The notes beneath the pieces were generated by a model. That model was not told the origin of the DNA and did not search any database. It saw only the letters and a program-made list of their open reading frames with translations. Positions 17,111-24,314 of a DNA stretch of 44,697 bases are shown here, piece by piece. Where the stretch lies: contig CAMDHO010000014.1 of NCBI GenBank assembly GCA_945898205.1, positions 1 to 44,697 on the forward strand, in the 5' to 3' direction. This stretch comes from Chlamydia trachomatis (lineage in GTDB: Bacteria; Chlamydiota; Chlamydiia; Chlamydiales; Rhabdochlamydiaceae). Every line of letters starts with the position of its first letter. The first letter of the stretch is position 1. Position numbers and translations under genes: made by a program.

Positions 17111-18552
17111 CAAAGATTTTGATTACAGGAGCCAATGGATTTGTAGGGAAAAGACTAATCGTTAATCTCTTGAATCAGGGGCATCAAATTTATGCTTTGT
17201 GCCGGATAAAGGGGGCAAAAGTCTTTGCTGAGGACAGGCCAAATCTTTACTACATTTGGGGAGATTTAAGAAATTCTGAAACTTTAAAAGCGATTCCAGA
17301 TGATATTGAGGCTGCTTATTATCTTGTCCATTCCATGTCCGAAATCGTCGGCAACCTGGTGGATGCAGAAGTTGAAGTCGTCAAACAGTTTCTAAAGGGA
17401 GTAAAAAACTCCCACATTAAGCAGATTATTTATTTGGGAGGGATTATTAATGACGAAAAAAATTTATCCCCTCACCTTAAGTCCCGGTTATTAGTCGAAA
17501 AAACCCTACAACAGAGCGGTATTCCTTGCACTATTTTGCGTGCAAGCATAATTATTGGGGCAGGCAGTGCTTCTTTCGAGATCATTAGGGATTTGTGCGA
17601 AAAGCTACCTATAATGATTTCTCCCAAGTGGGTCAATTCATTATGTCAACCAATATCGATTGTTGATGTCCTATTTTACCTTTCTAGCGTACTTCTCAAT
17701 GAAAAATGCATTAATAAAACTTTTGACATTGGAGGCCCGGAAGCCTTTACATTTAAAGAGGTGATGCTTAGATACTCGAAATTCCGAAATCTTAAAAGAT
17801 TGATAATTAATGTTCCCGTTCTAACTCCCCGGCTATCTAGCTATTGGTTGGTTTTTATTACATCCGTTCGTTATTCGCTTTGTTCTTACTTAGTAGAAAG
17901 CATGAAAATAAGCACTGTTGTTCAATTGAATGAAATCAAAAAAATCATTCCCCATCTTTGCTTGACCTATACCGAAGCCCTTCAATTAGCCTTTCAAAAG
18001 ATCTCAAAAAATGAGGTTATTTCCAGTTGGATGGATTCCTGGGAAATTCTTGGAACCGACCCAAACATTGAAAATTATATGCAAGTTCCAGATGAAGGAT
18101 GCTTAAAAGATGAAAGAAAAGTTTTGGTCAAAGATTCCAAAGCAGCTGCTGTCGAACGGGTTTGGAGAATTGGTGGAAGTACTGGTTATTATGCTTTGAA
18201 TTGGGCTTGGCATTTGCGAGGTTTATTGGATCAATTGATTGGAGGAGTCGGCTTGAATAGAGGAAGACGGCATCCCTCTGAAATCCAAGCGGGCGATTCT
18301 ATCGATTTCTGGAGAGTGATCCTCGCTGATAAAGATAATGGTCATCTAATTCTTTATGCTGGTATGAAAGTCCCTGGCGAAGCTTGGCTTCAGTTTAAGA
18401 TTGAGCAAAAAAATCATAAGTTCTTTCTTGTTCAAACAGCAACATTTCGACCTAAAGGTATTCTAGGGCGTCTCTACTGGTATTCTCTTAGCCCTTTTCA
18501 TTTCTTTATTTTTCAAAAAATGGCAAGGGCTTTAGCAGGAGAAACCAGGTAA
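17107..18552 (+). CDS. NAD(P)-binding epimerase-like protein with DUF2867 domain
   Basis: This 481-residue protein combines an N-terminal extended-SDR/NmrA-like domain (1-~290) starting ILITGANGFVGKRLI, with the downstream YYLVHSM and YLGGI segments typical of this group, and a C-terminal DUF2867 domain (~330-480: VWRIGGSTGYYALNWAWHLR, then LNRGRRHPSEIQAGDSIDFW, PGEAWLQFKI, and a final YWYSLSPFHFFIF). Full-length proteins of this architecture are usually 470-500 residues, so it is intact. It may reduce or rearrange a lipid or quinone-type substrate, which is not established. Translation is coupled to the SOUL gene by ATGA; the next gene starts 6 bases downstream. Confidence 0.88.
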   Translation: MTKILITGANGFVGKRLIVNLLNQGHQIYALCRIKGAKVFAEDRPNLYYIWGDLRNSETLKAIPDDIEAAYYLVHSMSEIVGNLVDAEVEVVKQFLKGVKNSHIKQIIYLGGIINDEKNLSPHLKSRLLVEKTLQQSGIPCTILRASIIIGAGSASFEIIRDLCEKLPIMISPKWVNSLCQPISIVDVLFYLSSVLLNEKCINKTFDIGGPEAFTFKEVMLRYSKFRNLKRLIINVPVLTPRLSSYWLVFITSVRYSLCSYLVESMKISTVVQLNEIKKIIPHLCLTYTEALQLAFQKISKNEVISSWMDSWEILGTDPNIENYMQVPDEGCLKDERKVLVKDSKAAAVERVWRIGGSTGYYALNWAWHLRGLLDQLIGGVGLNRGRRHPSEIQAGDSIDFWRVILADKDNGHLILYAGMKVPGEAWLQFKIEQKNHKFFLVQTATFRPKGILGRLYWYSLSPFHFFIFQKMARALAGETR

Positions 18553-18558
18553 ATCACC

Positions 18559-19491
18559 ATGAAAGATTGGGTTAATCAACTACTGGACTTAACCATTATT
18601 TTTTCATTTGATCATTCCGGATTCAAACGACACTGCCCTGATCAACTTCAGAAGGTCGATCTCTCAGGACGTCATGGAATCGTGACAGGAGCAAGCTCTG
18701 GTATCGGTTTAGAAGTTACAAAAGCACTTCTTCAACAAAAAATGGATTGTCAGCTAATAGGTAGGGATCTTGAAAAATTAAAAAATAGCTTTAAATCCGA
18801 TCAGTCCGTTTCCTGCACAGGATATCATTGTCTTGATATGAGTGATCTAAAAAAAGTTTATTCTTTTGCAATAGATGAACTAGACACTCCTATCGATCTT
18901 CTTATTCACAATGCAGGTAATATGCCTCATTCTCTCACAATCACCAAAGATGGGTTTGAGCAGATGTTTGCTTCTCAAGTTCTTGCTCCATATATTTTAA
19001 CGAAGACTCTAGCTGATAGAGGCAAGCTTCGACAAGGTTGTCGCATCATCTTTGTTTCATCCGGTGGAATCTATTTACAAAAGCTTGATCTTTCAGATCT
19101 TCTTTTTGAAAAGCGTTCATATAATAAATATACTGGCTATGCAAATGTAAAACGCGCTCAAGTTATCCTTTCGGAGCTTTTTTCACAAAAATACCCGCAA
19201 TACTTATTCAGCTCTATGCATCCTGGTTGGGCAGACACGCCTGGCGTTCGTTATTCCATGCCGCTCTTTAAAAAATTATTAAACAAACGACTCCGATCTG
19301 CAGAAGAAGGTGCTGATACAATCTTATGGCTCGCAATGGCTGCTGAGCATCCAAATGGAAAATTTTGGTTTGACCGGAAACAAGCAAAAACCACGATTCT
19401 TAATTTAAACAAGTCAAGCGAAGAAGATTATGAATTATTGTGGAAATCCTGTGAATCAATTTTGGCTTCAATAAAAGGTCTATCTTCATGA
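18559..19491 (+). CDS. SDR oxidoreductase, DHRS12-like
   Basis: This 310-residue short-chain dehydrogenase has a ~30-residue N-terminal extension (…FDHSGFKRHCPDQLQKVDLSGRH) as in DHRS12-type SDRs. The catalytic features are intact: TGASSGIG, HNAG, FVSSGG (active Ser), and YANVK (Y-x-x-x-K), followed by SSMHPGWADTPGV. The substrate is unknown; relatives occur beside SOUL, DUF2867 and photolyase-type genes in aquatic bacteria. The stop overlaps the next start (ATGA), so it is third of four coupled genes. Confidence 0.87.
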   Translation: MKDWVNQLLDLTIIFSFDHSGFKRHCPDQLQKVDLSGRHGIVTGASSGIGLEVTKALLQQKMDCQLIGRDLEKLKNSFKSDQSVSCTGYHCLDMSDLKKVYSFAIDELDTPIDLLIHNAGNMPHSLTITKDGFEQMFASQVLAPYILTKTLADRGKLRQGCRIIFVSSGGIYLQKLDLSDLLFEKRSYNKYTGYANVKRAQVILSELFSQKYPQYLFSSMHPGWADTPGVRYSMPLFKKLLNKRLRSAEEGADTILWLAMAAEHPNGKFWFDRKQAKTTILNLNKSSEEDYELLWKSCESILASIKGLSS

Positions 19492-20411
19492 ACTTGTCAT
19501 TGCTTAATAGCCTTTGCTACACCACGGGTTGGTTTTGGTGTGTCCTTTTTGGCATTCATGGTCAATCCATTTTAGCCACAATCGGAGCAGTTTTTTTAAT
19601 ATTATTTCAGCTCTATTGCACAAAAATTAAAGATATCGCTTTATATATTCAAGATGTTCTTTTAGTTATTTTTTCTGTGTCTTTAGGGGCTCTTTTGGAA
19701 ATATTTTTTATTCAAACAAACCTTATTCATTATGCCAACACTAGAAATATGTTTCCTCCAATTTGGATTATTTTCCTTTACCCACTCTTCTCGCTTTTGC
19801 TGAATCACTCATTAAAAATGATTAAAAAAAACTACTTAGCATCTTTTCTATTCGGGTTTATAGGAGCTCCCCTGAGTTACATTGCGGGTATTTCTTTAGG
19901 TGGCTTAACTTTTCCATATCCACTTCTCACAACTTGGATCATAACTGGAATCTGCTGGGGTCTATTCCTTTGTCTTCTTACTAAAATCGCGAATATCGTT
20001 GAAAAAGCAACAGCAGAAACTTTAGAAGACCGCGATTCAAAAACTAATTTAAAGTTACTATATGATGGTGAATGCCCCATCTGTAAACGAGAAATTTGCA
20101 TTCTTCAAAAAAAGGACAGTCAAACCCAAATAAAGTTTATTGACATATCTTCAAAAGATTTTTCGCCATTTGATAATAACAATATTGACTATAACACCGC
20201 AATGTCCCAAATTCACGCTATTGATGAAAAAGGGAATCTTTTAGTTGGTATAGCAGCCTTCGCAACTGTTTACGCACGCTGTCAATTGTTGATCAGCTCA
20301 ACTTTGCTGCGTATCCCTTTTATGAAGAGGATTCTTAAACCACTTTACACACTATTTGCAAAAAATCGCCTTTGGTTTACTGGAAGAACGAATAGCAACA
20401 TCAAAAAATAG
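19488..20411 (+). CDS. DUF2878-DCC fusion: membrane domain plus thiol-disulfide oxidoreductase domain
   Basis: This 307-residue two-domain protein has an N-terminal DUF2878-like membrane domain of about six helices (residues 8-170), including PPIWIIFLYPLFSLLLNHS and GFIGAPLSYIAGISLGGLTF, which are characteristic. It is followed from ~190 by a DCC/DUF393 domain starting KLLYDGECPICKRE. The C-x2-C pair is the redox motif of the DCC (thiol-disulfide oxidoreductase) family. A C-terminal block (FATVYARC… KPLYTLFAKNR) is also typical of DCC. The domain junction is continuous, so this looks like a genuine fusion. It closes the operon, and a weak AT-rich hairpin follows. Confidence 0.8.
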   Translation: MNLSLLNSLCYTTGWFWCVLFGIHGQSILATIGAVFLILFQLYCTKIKDIALYIQDVLLVIFSVSLGALLEIFFIQTNLIHYANTRNMFPPIWIIFLYPLFSLLLNHSLKMIKKNYLASFLFGFIGAPLSYIAGISLGGLTFPYPLLTTWIITGICWGLFLCLLTKIANIVEKATAETLEDRDSKTNLKLLYDGECPICKREICILQKKDSQTQIKFIDISSKDFSPFDNNNIDYNTAMSQIHAIDEKGNLLVGIAAFATVYARCQLLISSTLLRIPFMKRILKPLYTLFAKNRLWFTGRTNSNIKK

Positions 20412-20490
20412 CTAAGAGCCAGATGAAATAAAAACAGTTGTGGATTTCGTTCGTTGTTTTTATCCTTCTTTGCTTGATTATGCAGATTGT

Positions 20491-20602
20491 TCAGCCGTTA
20501 TGGGTGAAGGGTAACTCCTAAGAGAAAAACTTGTAAAATCTAAATATTTTTCATTTTCAATCGAGAAAATCGTAAGAACTCACTTTAATTTTATACGCAA
20601 AA
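20491..20602 (+). repeat. 112-bp direct repeat, right copy
   Basis: Same orientation as 13442-13553, about 95% identical, 7,049 bases apart start to start. It begins 80 bases after the redox operon ends. See the left copy for content. Confidence 0.9.
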
Positions 20603-20968
20603 AGTTTTAACCCCTTTTTTCTTTCGCTTGGTTCACCTATTAAAAAGAAATATGTTTATGCAGGAATCAAAGAACCAAGGATAGAGCTATAGATAGGTAA
20701 ATTTTATAGTAATTTCTAGCTGATCTTTTTTGTTCGCATAAGAGCCAAGTTCGCGGCAGATTTTCTTTTGTCTAAATGAAATCTGCCTTTTTCTAAAGAC
20801 AGATATCAATAAGTGACTCTAAATGAGACTGATGATTTTCAATAAGTATGCAAACTTCCAAAAGTTAATAAAAAAAATGGTTAAATCTTATTGACCAAAA
20901 GCATGGTTAGCGAAATTGGGTTATGAACGTTCTCATGGGCCCCATCTCGAACATCCTTGCCTAGCTCT
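20603..20968. other. Gene-free stretch right of the 112-bp repeat
   Basis: No ORF of note and no tRNA. It holds one clear terminator (20755-20792). Confidence 0.4.
20755..20792 (+). terminator. Rho-independent terminator
   Basis: GGCAGATTT (20755-20763) pairs perfectly with AAATCTGCC (20779-20787) around a 15-nt loop, followed by five T. No ORF precedes it closely, so it either ends the long redox transcript or an unrecognised small RNA starting in 20603-20750. Confidence 0.65.
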
Positions 20969-20996
20969 TTTAAAACAATGACCTAATCAAATTTCA
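20969..20996 (+). repeat. 28-bp direct repeat, right copy
   Basis: 27 of 28 bases identical to 14476-14503. It includes the last codons and stop of the minus-strand 112-residue gene. Confidence 0.75.
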
Positions 20997-21321
20997 GCTT
21001 TTCACATAAGAGCACAAAGTGTGCTGCTAAAAGCTCAGATTGCTCCTTAAGGGCATCATCGCCTTGTTCTTCTTTAATCTGCCCAGCTTTTAGAGGATAC
21101 ACATATAAAGGAAGAGTTAACCCTCCTTCGCAAATCAATATGAAGCTAACCATCACATGAACCCATGTTGTATATTGATTATGATAGAAAATTTTTTGAT
21201 CAATTAATCGATCAAAGACATCCAATAAAACATCACTGAACTTACTGCATTTAAGCTCTAAAAGAGGAAGGAAATTTTCCTTATTGTCAGTGTTTGCTAT
21301 AGATTCTATGGAGGTCTGCAT
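20983..21321 (-). CDS. Hypothetical protein, 112 residues
   Basis: No family recognised. It is a mixed alpha-type sequence with a central hydrophobic segment (HVMVSFILICEGGLTLPLYVY) and a charged helical end (KEEQGDDALKEQSELLAAHF). An in-frame stop lies just upstream of the ATG, so the N-terminus is fixed, but the ribosome binding site is poor. The end overlaps the 28-bp repeat also found behind the SDR at 14.5 kb, so the left repeat may be a relic of a second copy of this gene's 3' end. Reality of expression is uncertain. Confidence 0.4.
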   Translation of the reverse strand: MQTSIESIANTDNKENFLPLLELKCSKFSDVLLDVFDRLIDQKIFYHNQYTTWVHVMVSFILICEGGLTLPLYVYPLKAGQIKEEQGDDALKEQSELLAAHFVLLCEKLKFD

Positions 21322-21890
21322 GGCATTTTTCGATCCTTATCTAAAAGCTCATGTATAAAATGCCCACATAGATAAAGAGCTCAAAGAATAATTGCAGTAA
21401 GAAATCTTTCTTGGACTTGGTAAAGCTCCAAAGATTTCAGAGAGGCCAATAGTTTAAACATAGGGCATAAGAGCTGCTGACTCTAGATTAACGGGTTCTT
21501 TTTCACAGTTTCCGGAGACGTTTTATTTTCCGGAAAGATCATGTTAGCAAGAAATTTTACAATTGAGGCACTCCATGCGATTCTCTTGGTAAGCTTTGCT
21601 TTTATTAGGAGAACGTCTATGCGTTAATGGTTGCGAATCTAGTTAGGTTCCTGACCGTTTTAGATCCGCAATGCGAGCAAAAGTCGTTGATTAAAAGTTA
21701 ATTACACAGCAAAAAAACGCAGTTTACTTTGACAAATTACAAGGAATGGAACCGAAATTTTTTTATTAGATTAAATTCTCCCTCTTAAAATTTCAGACCC
21801 ATAACGGATCTACCTCGCTGATCTGCAAAAAATACCCTTGCAAAACAGTGATGCAGTCGATATCCTTGATCCAACTTAGGAATTTTTTTA
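21322..21890. other. Gene-free stretch left of the DUF502 gene
   Basis: About 570 bases without a supported gene. One hairpin, TTTCCGGA (21510-21517) with TCCGGAAA (21530-21537), is present but has no T-run. The rest appears eroded. Confidence 0.4.
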
Positions 21891-22550
21891 ATGAAAAAAA
21901 ACTTTATTACAGGGCTTGTCCTTCTCCTTCCAGGAGCCGTAACCATCGCAATCCTTTTATTCTTAATCAACTTTTTTACGACACCTTTTGTAGGCTTTAC
22001 TTCTCAGCTCATTGAACAATGGAATCTTTTTCAAGATGGATTTTTCTTTTTAACTCAAAAACAGGTAATCCAATATGGGAGTCGCATTTTAATCCTTCTT
22101 AGCTTATTCGGTGTCACAGTTCTGCTCGGAGTTGTAACTCGTTGGTTTTTTATGCATGCTTTAATCAAACTCTGCGATAAAGCCCTTCTTCGAATTCCTT
22201 TGGTAAGTACTCTTTATAAAACATCTCAAGACATCATCAAAACAATCTTTGTTTCAGATAAAAACTCCTTTAAACAAGTCGTTATGGTCCCTTTTCCAAG
22301 ACCCGGAGTCTATGTTTTGGGCCTCATAGCAAGAGGGTCCCCTAATTCTTGCTGTGCGGCAACAGAAAAAAACCTCATTTCTGTTTTAGTTCCGACTACT
22401 CCGAATCCCACAACAGGGTTTCTTTTAATGTTTCAAAAAGAAGAACTTATTTATCTAGATATGAAAGCAGAAGATGCCATCAAATATATCGTCTCCTGCG
22501 GCGTAATCATTCCAGAAGAACCTCCATTTACAGCCAAGCAACCAACATAG
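21891..22550 (+). CDS. DUF502 family membrane protein
   Basis: This 219-residue protein has two N-terminal membrane helices (residues 5-30 and 63-90) and the family pattern KKNFITGLVLLLPGAVTIAI, RIPLVSTLYKTSQDIIKTIF, and VPTTPNPTTGFLLMF, then a short soluble C-terminus (…EDAIKYIVSCGVIIPEEP). DUF502 proteins are inner-membrane proteins of unknown function, conserved in bacteria and plants (COV/LCV). Length is normal. The HolC-like gene begins 7 bases downstream, suggesting one operon. Confidence 0.9.
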   Translation: MKKNFITGLVLLLPGAVTIAILLFLINFFTTPFVGFTSQLIEQWNLFQDGFFFLTQKQVIQYGSRILILLSLFGVTVLLGVVTRWFFMHALIKLCDKALLRIPLVSTLYKTSQDIIKTIFVSDKNSFKQVVMVPFPRPGVYVLGLIARGSPNSCCAATEKNLISVLVPTTPNPTTGFLLMFQKEELIYLDMKAEDAIKYIVSCGVIIPEEPPFTAKQPT

Positions 22551-22557
22551 AAGTCTT

Positions 22558-22980
22558 ATGTCTGAAGTAAAAGTTATTTTCTTTAGCATTAAAGACGCTA
22601 GCACAAAAGTCAATGCTCTCATTCAAACAGTAACCTCTCATTTTTTTAAAAAAGAAAAAATTCAAATCTTAGTCCCCGATAAAGCCGCACTAGAATTTGT
22701 TGATCTCCTCCTTTGGAATCAACCCAAAGACAGCTTTCTTCCTCACTCTACAGAAGTGATACTGCCTTTTCAAGACCTTGTGTTTATCTCCTTGCCCCTA
22801 CCTTCTTTAGAGACATACCCTATTGTATTTAACCTGTGCCCAACACCTTACCTAGCTCCCCCCTCGCTAAAAATCCTCTACGAGTTAGAAGACCTTAGCC
22901 ACCCGCAAAAAGCCGCTGCTTTTCAAATCAAATTTAAACACTACCAAAAAGAGGGTTACACCCTTTGCTTAGGCGAATAG
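22558..22980 (+). CDS. holC: DNA polymerase III chi subunit (HolC)-like protein
   Basis: A 140-residue protein with the HolC pattern: an N-terminal beta strand (KVIFFSIKD), a helix with 'K…L…T-V-T-S-H-F-F-K-K', VPDKAALEFVDLLLWNQPKDSFLPHS (the E-x-x-D-x-x-L-W…F-x-P-H signature) and VIFNLCP as the later strand. HolC joins the clamp loader to SSB at the replication fork. Chlamydial members are divergent, so the assignment is by motif, not by strong identity. It is likely co-transcribed with the DUF502 gene. Confidence 0.7.
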   Translation: MSEVKVIFFSIKDASTKVNALIQTVTSHFFKKEKIQILVPDKAALEFVDLLLWNQPKDSFLPHSTEVILPFQDLVFISLPLPSLETYPIVFNLCPTPYLAPPSLKILYELEDLSHPQKAAAFQIKFKHYQKEGYTLCLGE

Positions 22981-23382
22981 AAAGTCTAATATTTTTTGGT
23001 TCTCGTAATGCTTATTCTAAAAATCGAACACATAAAAGACCTCTATAAAGACTGGCTCTTTCAATTATGTCTTTTTGGCAAAAACATGCCAGCATTCCGA
23101 AAGCTATTCCTCTGGAAGTGTGGATAGTTTTTACTATAGAGGAACTTGCTTTACAAAATTATGATAGCCTCGCGCATCGAAATGAGTTGTAGTATCTATC
23201 CCCAAATAGAAACAAATAAAAAAAGTGCTGAGCAGCTCCCTAAAGCAGGTTCAAAAAAACAACGTAAACAACTTAAAACCAATAAAATAAGACGATAATT
23301 AACAAATACAGTTAAAAGTTCCTTGCGTCTTTTCCTCTTTCGAACTATAATCAGCACAAAAAAGATTTTTTGGAGTTTTCTC
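22981..23382. other. 400-base gap with only short frames
   Basis: It holds short frames (for example 'MLILKIEHIKDLYKDW…' ending after about 40 codons, and a basic 45-codon frame ending KTNKIRR) that overlap in different frames and look like a frameshifted gene. I cannot assign a family. The promoter of the small basic protein genes should lie near its right end. Confidence 0.35.
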
Positions 23383-23550
23383 ATGGTAAGAATTAGCAAG
23401 CAAGAAGAAAGAAGAAGCCGCAACCCGAAACGATGCAAAGCTCCCGCTCTTAAGACCGGACCTAAAGCTGAAGCTCTTTCCTATAATCCACACGCCAATG
23501 CAGTTGCTGGAAACAGAGCAACCTCATCTTTTATTCCAAAAATTAAGTAA
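23383..23550 (+). CDS. Small basic protein (chlamydial, CT421.1-like position)
   Basis: A 55-residue very basic protein (MVRISKQEERRSRNPKRCKAP…), with GGAG 8-9 bases before this ATG, which decides the start over an in-frame ATG 20 codons upstream. It has no known domain. Position directly before the TIGR04137-like gene and YbeY matches the pair of tiny genes in the Chlamydia CT421-CT422 interval, as I recall it. Its basic, Lys/Arg-rich character suggests RNA or ribosome binding. Confidence 0.7.
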   Translation: MVRISKQEERRSRNPKRCKAPALKTGPKAEALSYNPHANAVAGNRATSSFIPKIK

Positions 23551-23566
23551 GAAATAAGGTATTTAT

Positions 23567-23728
23567 ATGTCAAGACACCCAAGCTATGGAAAATCAAGTG
23601 GCTCTGCAAAAAAAAGAAACGTTCTTAAGCGTTTTGAGCGCGTTGATGTTTTAAGAAAATTAGGTCGTTGGAAAGATGGAGAAAACACAAAAGTCACAGG
23701 TTTACCTAAAACTCCGACACTTCCATAA
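23567..23728 (+). CDS. Chlamydia/Verrucomicrobia small basic protein
   Basis: A 53-residue protein too short for usual ORF cut-offs: MSRHPSYGKSSGSAKKRNVL, then KRFERVDVLRKLGRW and KVTGLPKTPTLP. This matches, nearly word for word as I recall it, the small basic protein family shared by Chlamydiota and Verrucomicrobiota (TIGR04137), thought to be ribosome-associated. AAGGT lies about 7 bases before the ATG. It is 16 bases downstream of the other small basic gene and followed by a terminator, so the two likely form one short transcript. It is strong phylum-level evidence for the host organism. Confidence 0.9.
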   Translation: MSRHPSYGKSSGSAKKRNVLKRFERVDVLRKLGRWKDGENTKVTGLPKTPTLP

Positions 23729-23758
23729 CAACCTTCTTATTCAAAGGAATTTTATAGT

Positions 23759-23796
23759 AAGGGCCACGCTTCTTTTCTAAAGCAGGCCCTTTCTTA
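23759..23796 (+). terminator. Terminator between small basic genes and ybeY
   Basis: AAGGGCC (23759-23765) pairs with GGCCCTT (23785-23791) around a 19-nt loop, followed by TCTTATT. The ybeY ATG lies only 8 bases after the stem. Confidence 0.6.
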
Positions 23797-23798
23797 TT

Positions 23799-24266
23799 AT
23801 GATCACCACAATTTATAACAAACAAAAAGACATCACCCTTTCCGCCTCTAACATTAAATTAATGATTCCTTTTCTTTTGAGAAATTTAAAAATCTCCACC
23901 GATGAAGTTATTTTACATTTTGTTAGCAAGAGCGCTATCGGAAAAATACACGACACTTTCTTTTCAGACCCCTCTCCTACCGATTGCATTTCCTTTCCTA
24001 TAGACCCCCCCAGAACAGACCCTTCTCAAGAAAAACACAATATTTTAGGTGAAGTGTTTGTTTGTCCTAAAGTAGCCCTAGAATACGCGGCAGAAAACAA
24101 ATTAGACCCTTACCTAGAGACTAAGCTTTACATTATACACGGAATTCTTCACCTACTTGGTTATGACGACTTAGACCCCACATCACGCAGAAAAATGCGT
24201 CAGATGGAGAAAAAGTGCCTAAAAATTTGCGAACCTTTTCCTGTTTCTAAAAAAAGATTGCCTTAA
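23799..24266 (+). CDS. ybeY: Endoribonuclease YbeY (16S rRNA maturation)
   Basis: YbeY is a metal-dependent RNase for 16S rRNA 3'-end maturation and ribosome quality control. At 155 residues it has the usual size. The family block NILGEVFVCP and the metal motif HGILHLLGYDD (114-124) are present. The canonical motif is H-G-x-L-H-L-x-G-Y-D-H; here the third His ligand (position 124) is Asp. The two other His are intact. Asp can coordinate metal, so activity may persist. The ATG is 8 bases after a terminator stem, with no Shine-Dalgarno other than bases in the stem. It is followed by the CBS protein, as in Chlamydia. Confidence 0.9.
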   Translation: MITTIYNKQKDITLSASNIKLMIPFLLRNLKISTDEVILHFVSKSAIGKIHDTFFSDPSPTDCISFPIDPPRTDPSQEKHNILGEVFVCPKVALEYAAENKLDPYLETKLYIIHGILHLLGYDDLDPTSRRKMRQMEKKCLKICEPFPVSKKRLP

Positions 24267-24314
24267 ATTCATACTGAGAGCTTTAATCAATCTATTTACT
24301 GTAGAGGACCCCTA

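Noticed and set aside
21785-21970. Minus-strand frame and a short sequence complementary to the start of the 112-bp repeat (cccataacgg)
   Set aside because: Only about 11 bases match, and the frame is a shadow of the DUF502 gene start.
22981-23382. Short frames suggesting a lost gene
   Set aside because: Frames are short and overlapping without a recognisable family, so noted only as a gap.
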